Positions 44,105-56,782 of a DNA stretch of 64,000 bases are shown here, in pieces; positions within the stretch are counted from its first letter, which is position 1, and every line of letters starts with the position of its first letter. Under the pieces are notes generated by a model that was not told the origin of the DNA, ran no database searches, and was given only the letters and a program-made list of their open reading frames with translations. The position numbers and the translations under genes are program-made. Source of the stretch: Tetragonia tetragonoides (lineage: Eukaryota; Streptophyta; Magnoliopsida; Caryophyllales; Aizoaceae); contig CM076147.1 in NCBI GenBank assembly GCA_038025085.1, forward strand, positions 23,041,001 through 23,105,000, written 5' to 3'.

Positions 44105-46030
44105 TAAAATATAGAAAGAAATGAAAGTTTTGGTAATGAAAGGGACAATTGAGGGGGAAGAGGAGAGAGAGTTGACTAGATAAGTTTGCACAAAAATGAG
44201 AGGGGGAGAGAGCGCCATGTGGCGGCAAGGGAAAGGAAGATAGAAGAGAAGAAGAAGGGAAAAGAAAAGAAAAGAAAAAAAGATATTTTGGCTACTACAA
44301 GTTTTGGGACCCGGGCGATGCCCCGGGTTAGTATATATATGTTTATGTGTTAGTTGTAATTTATATTTTCCTAAGATTTAGAATAGAGCAATATGTTGAG
44401 AGTTTTTGGTTTTTTTTTTTTTTTTTTTTTTTGTGTGTTGATTGGAAGATGACGTCAAAGTTTTCTCAACTAATTCACAAAGTTATTTTAAAAGTTGAGT
44501 TATAAATGGACTTTTCATTGTGAGCCGCATTACTAAGCATATACTAATCTTGAATTCAATATTTTTTATTTATTTTTTATGTTGGAATTCTTCTAAATGA
44601 TCAGTCCATTACTAAGCATATAATGATTTTGAATTTTATCATTTGTTTGTTTGTTTTTTTTTTTTTTGTCTTATGTTGTAATTCACTACGGAGACTTTAT
44701 AGGTGAATATAGGTTAAACAAAAATAGCTGTCTTTTTTTTTTCTTTTTTATGAACTTGAAAACCATTTTTAATACAATGGTACAAAATTGATTTGTTGCC
44801 TCCCAAAAAAAGGAAAAACAAAAACACATTATTATAATATTCTATGTGCATGAAAAATGTGGTCTTTGGAAATAAAAATAAGACGACATGGAAATAATAC
44901 TTGAATAAAATTTATTCCTTCAATAAGGTTCTCTTTAGTTATTTTTTTCCTTTGTATTGAAGACAATGAGTCAATGTTTTCTAACGGAATCTTTCCTATC
45001 CTTTAAATATTTGGGTGTGAATGTAACTAACAAATTAAGCACTTAGCAGAGTTGGTGTTATGTAATTGTTGATAAATTGGAGGTTAGAGGTTCAAATCTT
45101 GGTATTACATGCAAGCCTAGCAAGGCCGCACTGTAGTGCCACGTGGAATCCAAGGGCTGAATGAGGTGGCATCTTGAGGAGAGTAAAGATCTTAGGAGGA
45201 GTGACACGTGGCAAATATTGAGAGTGTCACACTGTATTTTAATAGTAAGATAAGATGTTATGAAAAAACAATTGAATCCGGATATTCTGATTCTCCAAAT
45301 TTGTAACTAATTGTATGTTCTTATTTGCAGCTGATATAAATGGAATCATATCTGATCTTAGGAATCTTCAAACGTTTATCTAGTTAACTCTGCCTCCAAA
45401 TACCCAAAAACAGCCTGGTGACTATAACGTAACCTATTTAATATGTTGTTTAACCAACCATTTCCACATGTAGTGGCAGACGTATTCAATCACAAGTGGA
45501 GTCAAGTGCTCCCCTTGGAGAATTTTTTTTAATAAAAAATCCATATTTAAAGGGAAAAAATAGTAAAATATCAAAAGCGAACCCAGTTGAAACTATTTCT
45601 ACATCCGCCACTGTCCACATGATATTGACGACTTGAAATATGTTGAAATCTATAACTTAAATAATTCATACTAGTAAAATGCTTCTAATTCTTTTCATTT
45701 TTTTTCGTTCTTGTTTTGGCAGACGTTACTCTTATATGATCTGCCACACTCCAATATTTTAGGGATATAATGAGAGATATAATTTCGTAAATAATTATGA
45801 AAATACCAAAAAAATTAAATCGTAAGCTGTTTTATGACATAGTCGAACTTAACGGAGGTCCTATAGTTATGACGAATTGGTCTTACAGGTTGTCTTGTAA
45901 CCAAGCTAATACACATCCACTGATTAAAGTTTACCTTTTTAATTATTGAACCACCGGAGTGCTTGCTTATAAGAAAGAAGAGAGTGTGATGTAATAAATT
46001 CGAGATACATATGCACATACAAAATCACCG
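44105..46030 (+). repeat. R repeat, copy 3 (split by a Helitron)
   Basis: The left part ends at 44297 and the right part resumes at 45256, in register with copies 1 and 2. A small extra segment near 45470-45620 (GTGGCAGACGTATTC to GCCACTGTCC) is absent from the other copies. Confidence 0.75.
44298..45255 (-). mobile_element. Non-autonomous Helitron
   Basis: On the minus strand it starts TCTTATCTTACTATTAAAA and ends with hairpin ACCCGGG-GCATCG-CCCGGGT, 11 bases, then CTTG. It sits between host A (44297) and T (45256), as Helitrons do, and makes no target duplication. The empty site is visible in R copies 1 and 2. The end CTTG departs from the usual CTRR. It contains no Rep/helicase frame; length 958 bp. 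Confidence 0.75.
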
Positions 46031-46450
46031 TAAATGTTACTTTGATCTTAATTGATTATGTCGATCCATATCTTACTAATTCTAAGAAAAAGATATACAA
46101 AGGAGGGGGGTGGCGGCAACCGGCAAGGGAAAAGAGAAAGAGAAAAATAAAAGTAAAATGAAAGGGGATGGGGAAAACCGTGGGCAAGGATGGGAGAAAG
46201 AAAGAGATTTTTTTGATTTTTTTTTTTGTGGGGCTCGTCACTCATCTTTTTGTTTTTTAAATTTTCTTTTCTTCATTTTCTTTGTCTGGGCCTTGGATTT
46301 AAGTTTAACTAATCTTTGGGTCACAATTTTGTACTCAAAGCACTCTTTACCCCATAACTATTATTTTTTATTATTATTATTATTATTTTTTTTTTTTTTA
46401 TGGACGACCCTGCACACATGGAAAAACACTAAAATACATTGCAGCAAAAA
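46031..46450 (+). repeat. X repeat, copy 3 (truncated)
   Basis: TTGATCTTAATTGATTATG through the purine-rich stretch and CTGGGCCTTGGATTTAAG to ACCCTGCACACATGG parallel X copy 1. Similarity ends near 46450, marking the right edge of the tandem array. Confidence 0.7.
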
Positions 46451-48460
46451 AAGGGTTCAGATATAGAGTAGGTGGAGCTATATTCATATCCATATCCATT
46501 TAACTTAATTTTATCCATCCACTCTCATATGCACGGATGTAGCAGGTTAAAGTATGTGCAATGGATGTGAAGTTATCATTTCCGTTAAAGAAACTTATAT
46601 TAAAACAACGTAAAAAGTTGGCTTAAAAATGAACTAAATAATCATTCTAGAGAGAAGTGTGTGTGTGTGCGCGCGCGGGTATGTGCGTATGTGCGTGTGT
46701 CAACCAAATCTTTTAAAATATTACAGAAGACCAAATCTTTTAAAGGAAACAATCCACGAAATATTGTGAACCAATCATATTCTAACGTGTGCATCGGACA
46801 GGAGACGCACTAATTAGCTTAATTATATAAAGATCAAATATCAAGTCAGAATCATGAAATTTACGGAGTATAACTTAAGGAACCCTAAATACTTAGTTGT
46901 TTCTAGTAAAAGTAAAAGTGCGACAAATAAAGAGCTTGGGGAGGAGAAATATTTCAACCACACGTTCAAACATACGTTTGTAATGAAATATTATTTGTTA
47001 TTTTTCTATTAAGTGAAACAATACTTTGGGATACTACACAAATTAAAGATTTCAAGTAATGTGACCATCTGTATTGCAAAGTTGCCAGATATTTTCGCAT
47101 TTGCGCACTATTGTTGGTATTCTTTTTTGTTGATCTTTGTCTTTAAAATTAATATTTTTGAGGGTGATAATTGTGAAAAAATCATGGCAGTATCTTCCCA
47201 TACTTTTTTTACTGGCCACAAGAATCATTGATCTGACACATTTCATCCATCCGCCAAAATTGTAAATATAAGTCTCATTACGAGAAGAAACGATCAACTT
47301 CTTCCTAGAATTTATTAACAATGGATTTGAGGGCCCATAACTCGAATTTGGGGCATTTGCAGATTCAATGAGAATGCGCTGTATAGCAAATCCAAATGTG
47401 CTTAGTAGCCAACAAACAATGTAATGTACAAGTTGACCATCAAAAAGTTTTTTTGTATCCATAACGTTTGTAAAGTTTATTTTCTTTTATAGTGACATGA
47501 CTTTGATTGTACCAAGAAGAGAAAATTTGAAGCGGTGATGCTACATAACATTTTTATTGCATGTACTAATTTTTGTCCGTATAATACATAAGATATTTAT
47601 AGTGAAAAATACAATGACATTATGGGATCCGAAAAACATCAACAATGGTTATCTTTGTAAAGAATATATGTCATAAAATTATAGATTATGCTTAATCTAA
47701 CTCATTTTAATTATCCAAGCTTTCATTCATACAATTTAGATAAGTTTGTTAACGTTAATGCTACACGTAATAAAATTAGTAATTTGGCTTTTATTTAGAC
47801 CATTTAATTCTCTTAGAAATATACTATGTGCTCCTACTTTGATTTTTCTAGTTTTTCACATATTTTCTTAACCATTTTTTAATGTAAAAATATCTTTGTT
47901 TGATTCTTTTCAGCTAATACTTTCAAAAACAGTAATCTTTTTGTAATTTTTTGTATTCATCTTATAAGAGTTATGTGTGATCAACACAGTCTCTTGAAGA
48001 TTACGAAAAGTCATCATTTTCAAGTTATAATATATAGTTGTGGGTATTACATGGTAGATGATATTTGACTAATATTTATAGGGATAAATGCAGGTTATGT
48101 GACAATTAACATGTGACTAATATTTGTGGAATAAGTGTATGTATATAATTTTCGGTAAGATCGCAGATAACTTGACAAGTGTCACAATTTGATTGGTCAT
48201 TAATTATTTTTTTATTTTTTATTATAGTTTGCTGAGTAATTAATGTCAATATCCTATATTAATTGCTATAGCCTATTCATATTCATTATTTTTTCTTTAG
48301 ATAGAATTACATTAATACAATCTAAAATGGCATTAATATCCAGTTTTAATATTTTATACACAATTAAAACTTTTACTGTTTATAGATCAGATGATGAATA
48401 TTTAAGAGAATAGGTGCACATAATATAACCAGGTTTATAATCTTATATATATACATAGAG
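46451..48460. other. AT-rich intergenic stretch
   Basis: It contains a GT/GC alternating run (46661-46700, GTGTGTGTGTGCGCGCGCG) that could adopt Z-DNA. A 136-codon minus-strand frame at 47462-47052 matches nothing I know. No transposon ends are clear. Confidence 0.4.
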
Positions 48461-48656
48461 AGAGAGTCCAGATCTGGTGTAAACCAATCCCTTAGTGCGA
48501 ACCATGCGAACAAACGATCACAGCCGTTCATCTCGTTTTATGCAGCTAGAACAAGATCGCGTCCGTTCATCTTCTAGTGTACAGTAAGAACAAAAGCCAC
48601 GCTACTCTTGGCGCGCGCGCTCTCTCCTACCAAACGCCACTCTTCCCAAACTTGAC

Positions 48657-48682
48657 TCTCTCTCTCTCTCTCTCTCTCTCAC
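48657..48682. repeat. (CT)n microsatellite
   Basis: An uninterrupted CT run of about 26 bases in the putative leader region behind the MULE end. Confidence 0.9.
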
Positions 48683-49288
48683 TCAAACAACACGACTCCA
48701 TTAACGCTGGTATCAACAAGCTTCCATTTTTGTCAGATTAGTCTTCTCTTGGAGTCCGACGATTTCGTGCTTCAAATTTTACTGAATCGGCAAATTTCTA
48801 TTCCAAGTTCATCTTTCTCTCTCTTCCCTCAAGTTGTAATTTTTATGAATTAGGGTTTGCTTGCAGGTCAAAATTAGAGGCTTTCATTCATAATTTGATC
48901 CCTTGTGCCCTATTGTTTGAAGTAGGATTGTTGTGGATGGAATTAGTTTCTCTATAATTTTGTTTATTGTATTTCTCTGCTTGAAGGACTTATTTGAATA
49001 TTGTTGTGGATGGAATTAGACACCAAAAATTCGTTTTCCAGATTTCAACTTCCCCAAATTTCCTTTTATATACTTTCTTCAGAAAGCAAAGGTTCCTTTG
49101 GATGTATGATTTGCTTTGGGACTGGATCACATATTAGCTTCTTTATAGTTTAGGGTGGCAGAGGCTTTTTCTATGGTCCAAAGAAATTTTGCTACTTTAT
49201 AACATTTTGAAGTCTAGAGGACGTCTTCTCTTTGTGCTGCTTTCTGATCTTAACACAATTCTTTTTCAATCTACGAAAAAAGTGCAGT

Positions 49289-49340
49289 TTTTTTTTTTTT
49301 TTTTTTTTTTTTTGGGTGGGGGTGAGGGGGGGGGGGGGGA
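49289..49340. repeat. Poly(T)-poly(G) tract
   Basis: About 26 T followed by GGGTGGGGGTGAGGGGGG. The G runs on this strand could form a quadruplex; such tracts are also prone to assembly error. Confidence 0.85.
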
Positions 49341-49453
49341 TAGAAAAAAGTGATTTTGGGTGACCTGCTATGCACTTAGTTTTCTTAGATCGGTGACTTA
49401 GTGGCCTAGATGAGGTTGTCGTGTTTCTTACTCCAATTTCTTGCTTCCCTTTA

Positions 49454-49547
49454 AAGGTGGGAGATAGATGTCAAGTTGAACTAAGAGAAGAACGAGGTGT
49501 TGTCAAATATGTAGGCCGAGCAGAAAATCAATATAACTCTCATACAG
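49454..49547 (+). pseudogene. CAP-Gly exon fragment, tubulin-folding cofactor B-like
   Basis: The 94-base frame reads KVGDRCQVELREERGVVKYV then GRAENQYNSHT and ends at a GTATTG donor. VGDRCQVE and RGVVKYVGRAE match, from memory, the start of the CAP-Gly domain of plant tubulin-folding cofactor B, a chaperone in alpha-tubulin folding. The GYWVG and GKHDG parts of a full domain do not follow. I read it as a captured exon inside the MULE, on the same strand as its transposase. Confidence 0.6.
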
Positions 49548-51095
49548 GTATTGAACTTATTGATGTAGATTTAAATCTGGAAAAGCATTAACTTGGTGGA
49601 ACCTTGAAATTTAGACTTGCCCTGTTTCCTACCTAGCTTGATTGTGTGTGTACACATTACACTGTGCATATGAGCTAAGTAATAGAATAGAACTTATATA
49701 TCTCATTAAGGAAAACTGAACATACCAAGAAGTAAGTCAAGTGAGAGTTGAGAGATAACTGGTGGGTGAGATTGAGAGGTATAAATACTCTGGTGTGGAG
49801 CTACTGGTAATCAGATGGAACCAATCTGGTAGTGATACAATAAGATGAGCAGCACTTCAAGTGAGGTATCAGCTAACCTCATTAGTCCTTGGTTATGCTG
49901 TTTGCAAGTATTGCAGCAGAGGATATAGATTAAGGAACTAATATGTGAGTTTGATTCGAACATGAAGCTGATAGAGAGACACAGTAGATGAATGTGCTAT
50001 CATGTAAGATAGCAAATCTTGGTGGTAACGGATGATAAATTTGGCATCTCTACACTCTCCATCTCTCTCTCCCTCTCTTTTGTCTTTATCACCAGGTACA
50101 TGTTGAATTTTCATCCAGACGTATTAAATCTCTATTTCCTGTTTAATGAATTTAGATAATATATTTTCAATTTTATGTTTATCTTCATGTAGAATCCAAT
50201 TCACTTTCTTTTTCATTTATATATTCTTTGGCATCTTAATTAACTAGAGCATTCATGAATTCCACTTCAAAATTCATCCATTTTCGTTTATCAAATATTA
50301 TCTGCTCCTTTCAGCTTTCAGTTCTTATGTCTCCCTTTTTTAGTTATTTGACCTTCAACTCTAATGCCGATTATTGGTTCACATGGTTTTTTAAATATAT
50401 GGCTTTATGGATATATGATTCCCTTATCTGATAAACATTAAACAAAATAGTAACTTGTCTATGCAATTTCAAGAGGATGTCTAAAGCTGTTAGTAAGCTA
50501 GTATGATGGGGATAAACTGACACTGAAGATAGAGTACATTTTTGGAGTTTTGTTTCATGATTGGTGATTATGCCATTCATCTGGAAATTTAAAGAAAAAT
50601 CAGAAACATCTAACTAAGACGGAAAGGATTTCTATAGCATTTCAGATAAAACCTCAAGCTTCCTACTATAATTTTGTCACCATGGTTTGTATATATGTAA
50701 TGAACAGATGAAGTCTGAATGGTAGCCAAAGCAGTTTACAGGTTTTGTTGCAGCCTTTCTTTAGTTATTGAGATATGAATTTTGTGACCCTTTTCTGAGA
50801 AACAGTGTGAATTAAGGTGTATGGAAATACTGAGATATGAATTTCTTTAGTTACTTGTTCTTCCATATGTGTTTAGTAAGTGCCACAAGAGAGATGAGTT
50901 AGATTTTGTGACTGAAGTTTTGTAGCACTGGCTTGCATCTTTCATGAGGTTTTAAGCCTGGCTACTTATTGTTCTCGCTACAAGTGAAACAAAGGATGCA
51001 GGTTGGCAAAACAGGAAACAAAAGGGTAAAAAGAACAAGGAACACTTCATCCTTATTTAAAAAGGGGCATAGTTGTTGATAACCATTTATTCATT
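49548..51095. other. Long 5' region of the MULE, no gene seen
   Basis: AT-rich sequence with a CT-rich tract at 50060-50085 and no coding frame with a family signature. It may contain introns or leader of the transposase gene. Confidence 0.4.
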
Positions 51096-51582
51096 GATGG
51101 GTTAACTTTTAGTTATAAAAGGGTTAACTTTTAGTTATAAAAGGGCTAACTTTTATTCATTGAAGGGTTAACTTTTATTTTAGGCTGAATGTGATGGACT
51201 CACGAACTGATGGATCTTTGATCATGATGTACGTATTGCTAGGCCAAGGTCATCTAGATCTAATAGCTTACAAGAGCTGAGCTGGCTGTGGACACTGATT
51301 ATAGGATGTTAATCTTATACGCTGGAAGTTGTTAGTTGATAATTATGTCCCGTTTCAGTTCTTACCATTGGTGCTTGATCACGCCAAAAGTAGTTTGCTG
51401 AGGCATTATCAGATACTAATGAGTATTAATTTGTCACCCTATATGCTATCTTAGAAGCTTTTTAAACTACTTAATGGTCTCCTTCATTATCTTCTTTTTC
51501 TTCTGTTGCATACTTTGTTGAATACGGTTAACTTTCTTTTTATAATAGGCTTAACTTTTCTTTATAAACAGGGTTAACTTTT
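51096..51582 (+). repeat. GGGTTAACTTTT repeats upstream of transposase
   Basis: Four copies at 51098-51180, separated by AGTTATAAAA or similar, and three looser copies at 51525-51575 just before the transposase ATG. All are on the transposase sense strand. Confidence 0.85.
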
Positions 51583-51611
51583 TTCCCAAATAGGAGAGAA
51601 GACTATAACCA

Positions 51612-53962
51612 ATGGATGCTGGAGCACCTATCACGAGCCCAAGACAATCAACTCCGCATTCGACACTGAATTGTCTCTTTTCTACCCCGAAGGTATCAAT
51701 CGAATCCCTTGCTTTTCCCACTCCAACACAGTATATGACCCAAAAAAGTTGGACTTTTGATTGCCGCCCCGATCGGAAACCTAGAATTGGGATGCAATGT
51801 GAGACATTAGAAATTGCAAGGAAGTTCTTTGTGGCTTATGCCAAAGAATGTGGCTTTGATATTAGGTTGGGTGGTGAGAAAAAAAATAACGATGGGATTA
51901 TTTTGTACAAACAAATGACATGTAATAGACAGGGGCATCGACAACCTAATGAAAAGAAATCAGATGGTAATGGTATTCGGGTTCGCAAGATCACCCGTGT
52001 GGGCTGCAGGGCAATGGTAGCTTTCAAACATCTAAGTGAGGGCCACTACGAGGTTTATAGGTTCATTGAAGAACACACACACCCCCTTGCCACTCCTGTT
52101 TCCAAGCAGTTTTTCAAACTCAACAGAAACCTAAACTTTGGGCAGAAAAGGTTTATTTTTGGGAATGCCAAGGTGAATCAAGGTCCAACAAGATCTTACA
52201 GGATGTGGAAGGAGCAAGTTGGTAGCTACATGAGTGTAGGAGCAACAGTAGATGATTTTTAAAAACTTCTATAGGGATATCAGAGAGTTTATCAAGGATG
52301 TTGATGCACAACTGTTGATTGAAAATCTCATGCAAAAGAGAGAAATATCTCCATCTTTTTTCTTTGATTTTGAGGTGGATGATGGCATTCTTATTAGTGT
52401 CTTTTGGGCGGATGCAATAGGAAGAAAAAATTATGCCTTGTTTGGGGATGCCTTGTCTTTTGACGCGACATATAAAACTAACAAGTATCACATGATTTTT
52501 GCACCATTTACAGGGGTGGACCACCATAAACGGTGCATCACCTTTGCTGTCGGGCTTATAGCAAGAGAAACCGCTTCTTCATTTGAATGGTTGCTTAACA
52601 CGTTCTTGAGTGCCATGAGTACGTGTCAGCCTCCTTGCATAGTAACTGACCAGGACCCGTCCATGAAAGCTGCGATCAAGCGCATCTTTGACAAGTCTAA
52701 CCATCGGTTTTGTGTGTGGCATATTATGAGGAATCTGTCTCAGAATGTGAGAAGTGATTTGCGAAAAGACGAAGTGTTCATGAAGAGAATTAATTGTTGT
52801 GTGTATGACCGAGAGAGTGAGCCTTGTGAATTTGAAGAAGAATGGTTCAAAATCATGGATGTGTACGACCTGAGGGATAATGAATGGCTTCAGTCGATGT
52901 ATGAAATAAGGGGAAATGTGGATCCCGGCATACTTTAGAGACTTGTACATGGGAGGTTTGATGAGAACCACATCACTTTTTGAGAGTGAAAACAACTTTT
53001 TCAACTTTTTCACTAATGAGCACATCACCCTACTTGAGTTCCTAATGCGCTATGAAAGCGCAATGGATGCCCAGAGACATGGACAATCAAAGTTTAATAC
53101 CGACTCCAAAAATTCATCCTTACCACTCAAGACTCATCTCACTATAGAAAGCCATGCATCGAGTGTGTATACGCACACCATGTTCAAGGTGTTTCAAACT
53201 GCTCTTGATGATGCTTGCTCTCTGTGTGAGTTTTATGACATGAAGAGAGAAGAGAACACTGACATATACCTTGTGAATGATTTGTACAGGAAAAAGAACT
53301 TTGAAGTGATCTACAATGCCACAAATGCCGAAGTGAGCTGCTCCTGTAAGTTGTTTGGAAGAATGGGGATGTTATGTCGACATTGCCTTTGGGTGTATAA
53401 AACCAAACGCGTGGAAGAGCTGCCAACTTGTTACATAAAGAACCGATGGACAACAGAGGCAATGAAGAAGCCGATCTTTGACATAGAGGGAAACTTGTTA
53501 GAAGAATGTGCGAGGTTGGATGAAAGGAAAATTCTCTTGGGTCAAGCATGGAATGAGATATATAATTGTGTTGGCCTTGCTGAATCAGATTTGGAAGATC
53601 TTAAAGAACTTGTGCAAAGGATGCGAGCTTTCAGTGGCGAGTTGGTGACTAAGAGGAGTACCCAGAAACCACAAACAAAGGCACAAGAGATGGAGTATGG
53701 GTGCACCGCTCCAAAAAAGGTCACTATTGGAAATCCAAAGAAATCTAATAACAAGGGTAGTCGAAAGAGAATAGAAGCACAAAAGGACATTTCAATTGAA
53801 AAACAAAAAAAGAAGCCAAGGCAGTGCAAGAAATGTTTGAAGTACAGAGATCATGATAGCCGCAATTATACTCTAAATGTGACTGCCACAGCTGCCTCAG
53901 GTGATTTTGTAACTCATCTCATTCCTCTGTTACTTTTATATTCCAAAGTATACATAGTATAG
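51612..53962 (+). pseudogene. FAR1-type MULE transposase
   Basis: Residues 60-170 are the FAR1 DNA-binding zinc domain (ARKFFVAYAKECGFDIRLG, KITRVGCRAMVAFK, HTHPLATP). The MULE transposase core follows: DALSFDATYKTNKYHMIF (Asp), IVTDQDPSM (Asp), FCVWHIMRNL and the SESEN-like ESENNFF (Glu). A SWIM finger CSCKLFGRMGMLCRHCLWV and a Lys-rich tail end the protein. Two one-base shifts break it, in a T5 run near 52257 and an A run near 52915. The likely exon end is a GTGATT donor after 53900. FAR1/FHY3 transcription factors derive from such transposases; the repeat setting makes a transposase more likely. Confidence 0.88.
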
Positions 53963-54940
53963 TTCACTTCTTTTTTTTTTCCTTTCTTTTCGATGTTATT
54001 TGTTTTTCCTGCTGTCGTCAGGGGCATTGGTGTGCTTTACAGTTTTTTTGATGAAAGGTAGTTCGATATCAGATCAAAACATTCAAAAGCAAGACAAAAA
54101 GGTCACTAAAGTCACTTGACAAAGTGAAACAGAAAATAAAAGACAACTAAATCTTCCCAATAAAAACGTCTGCACACCAATAAAAACGTCAGCTTCCTGA
54201 TCTTAGTGACTTGTAGAACTAACTAGATGGAGCTTGTGGGCAAGATGTTGTATTTGTACCATAATGCTTTATTCCTTGCTATCCAAATGGTGTAAATCAG
54301 GGCTACAAGAATTGTAAAAGGGAATCTGTTTTATGAACCTGTTACCTTTAAAACCTTCTGTCAATCCATCTCCATAACCTTGCACAGTCAACTACTTTGC
54401 ACTTAACCTACTTTGCACTTAACCTGCAACAATTTTACGAGCAAGGACAAGCATTGTCCTGGACTTGATTATATTCTAGTAGAGGCTGCTGAAGCATCAC
54501 AAAAAGGTGTAGGCTTGCTTCGGGATAAAAATCTTGGTGTTGCCACTTCAGGATAAAAATCTTGGTGTAGACTTGAAATGTAGTGATGATCACTTAGCAC
54601 TTACCCACTAAGCACATCTCTTATATACTCAATCTCTGCTAATTTGGTTTGTTTGTGCAGCTGATTTAGGTGATGATCTAGGTGATCTTGTTTGAGGAAG
54701 GTTCTCTTATTGCTTCTTTGAGACTCTCTCAGTGTTGGATGCGAAGAGGGTTTTTGGATCTTAAACCATGCAAAGTCTGAAGATTCTACGCTTGTTTTCA
54801 AAATTCAGCATCTTTTTTTGTTTCATTTTGAACAAATGATTAATTGTAATCAATAGTTGAATACTCTTATGGTAGAACATGTGTGTTTTAGGAGCAAATG
54901 ATTACTTGTAATTAATTTTTGATTACTTTATTGCTAAACG
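53963..54940. other. Region 3' of transposase, no gene seen
   Basis: It contains two near-identical 20-base words GGATAAAAATCTTGGTGT (54523 and 54551) and no recognisable coding frame. Confidence 0.45.
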
Positions 54941-54942
54941 AG

Positions 54943-55262
54943 GTTAACTTTTCTCCAGAAGAGAATCGACTTTGATCATTAAGAGGGGTTAACTTTTGTT
55001 GAGAACAGCATTAACTTTTGTTGAGAACAGGGGGTGAATGTTAACTTTTGTTGAGAACATGGTTAACTTTTATTGATAACAGGGTTAACTTTTGTTAAGA
55101 ACAGGGTTAACTTTTGTTGAGAACATGGTTAACTTTTGTTAAGGACAGGGTTAACTTTTGTTGAGAACAGGGTTAACTTTTGTTGATAATAGGGTTAAAC
55201 TTTTGTTGAGAACAGGGTTAACTTTTGTTGAGAACAGGGGTTAATGTTTGTTAAGAACATGG
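54943..55262 (+). repeat. Minisatellite of GGGTTAACTTTTGTTGAGAA units
   Basis: About a dozen head-to-tail copies of a 22-base unit (GGTTAACTTTTGTTGAGAAC plus AG), with small variants such as GATAAC and AAGGAC. It lies between the two convergent genes, on the transposase sense strand. Confidence 0.92.
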
Positions 55263-56266
55263 GTGACTTAGATTGAAGAATGGCTTATAAGCAAAACAAA
55301 AAGATAGATCCGTAACTTCTAAGAATCAACTACTAATACAGAAAAATCATATATAAGAGATACCCAACAACCTTAACAAATACTCCTACACAATAGCCTA
55401 AGGATACTGTTGCAAGTATTATATGATAATAATACATTACCCAATACTAATGTATTCATAAATTAGCATCTTCATACATAACACAGCTTTGGATACCACT
55501 TTCGGTTTTGACTTCATCCCCATTGCTTGCATTCTGCGTAAACTAGCTTTTGGGGAGCGTTTTTCAGCCATTAGAGGAGCAAGAAGAAACTCTATAAGGA
55601 ATGACGACACAGCTGAGGCTTCTTAATATTGCAAGGGAAGGGTAAATCCACGCAGGTAGGCTGAATCCACCCCTAACTCCCGAGATAGTGCCACTCTTCC
55701 AATCCGAGCCACTTTCGAAACAAATGATAGTTAGTTTTCGTCGAAAACCATAGTCACTTTCAGTTTCTCAGCAAAATGAAACCATAGTCACTTTCAGTTT
55801 CTCAGCAAAATGGAACAGATGTTAGATGCACCCTCTTACTGAGCATACAAAGAGACAGGGCAAGGTTGCACAACAAAGTTTAGTTTATGTGACAGTAACC
55901 TCCCTCAGTCATGCTCTGTCTCCAGTTAGAATACTACAAAACTTTGAAATACCTCTGTTGCTCTTAACATAAAGGACCTTTGTTTGAACCAAAAGAAAAA
56001 TAAGCAAGAGAACTGGAAATCTTTGCCTCTCAATTCCAAAGCAATCAATAGCAAAAACACTTTAATCCATAGCTGGCAACTAAGGCCAAATGGTTTTCCT
56101 ACCCACAATAACTGATCACCAATAGGAAATTAACATTGATCATTGAAACTGGTTTTCCTTCCCCTCATGGCCACAATAAAACAAAGCAATTAACTAAAAA
56201 AACCAAGACTCAAAAGTCGGAAACAAGTTTTAAGATTACAATCACAGCCTATTACAACTCTTATCA
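55263..56266. other. Convergent intergenic region, no gene seen
   Basis: A 30-base direct repeat (AAACCATAGTCACTTTCAG, at 55744 and 55777) is the only structure noticed. The Ulp1-like gene ends at 56267 from the right. Confidence 0.45.
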
Positions 56267-56773
56267 TCACTCTATCAGAACCAATTTTCTTCTTTTCCTC
56301 ACTCTCTCAGTAGCATTATCCTCCATCTCTTTCTCTTTGCCCTTGTTGATTTCGGCTTTCTCCTTGCCCTTTTCCTTGTTCTTCACAGCAATGATCTCCA
56401 CATCCTTGCCCATCTTCTTCTTCTCATCCCTTTTCGTTGCCAATTTCTTCACCAAGCCGGCTCTTTTAGATCGGAAACCAATAATCTTTTCTAGAATTAT
56501 ATCTCTCTCCAAATTAATGTCGGCTAGTACGAGACTAGCACAGTACTGAGCACGACAATAATTTCTTTTCAGTGCCGTTGAAATACCAGGGGAAAATGAG
56601 CAGTCACCGTGGTACATGTTCATGTGTACCATGAGGTACACACCCGAATCGATATTCTTCAGAAAAGGGTTTATGCTCCATTTCAGTGGTACGTTCTCAA
56701 ATGTATACTTTGAAATCTCAGGTGCTTTATGGTGTTTATTGCCTTTTCGCAAAAATAGGCTCATTTGTTGGGC
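56267..56773 (-). CDS. Last exon of Ulp1-like gene
   Basis: The acceptor TTTTCTAG precedes AQQMSLFLRKGNKHHKAPEI. NIDSGVYLMVHMNMYHGDCS occupies the place of the nucleophile Cys segment, with Ser encoded by TCG, two base changes away from a Cys codon. After the fold ends (CASLVLADIN) comes a long Lys/Glu-rich tail of about 90 residues (GKEKAEINKGKEKEMED), ending RKRRKLVLIE with a basic cluster. Confidence 0.7.
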   Translation of the reverse strand, partial: AQQMSLFLRKGNKHHKAPEISKYTFENVPLKWSINPFLKNIDSGVYLMVHMNMYHGDCSFSPGISTALKRNYCRAQYCASLVLADINLERDIILEKIIGFRSKRAGLVKKLATKRDEKKKMGKDVEIIAVKNKEKGKEKAEINKGKEKEMEDNATERVRKRRKLVLIE

Positions 56774-56782
56774 CTAGAAAAC

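Noticed and set aside
47052..47462. 136-codon minus-strand frame in the AT-rich region
   Set aside because: No domain, no splice or promoter context, and no conservation that I can see; kept only as part of the intergenic note.
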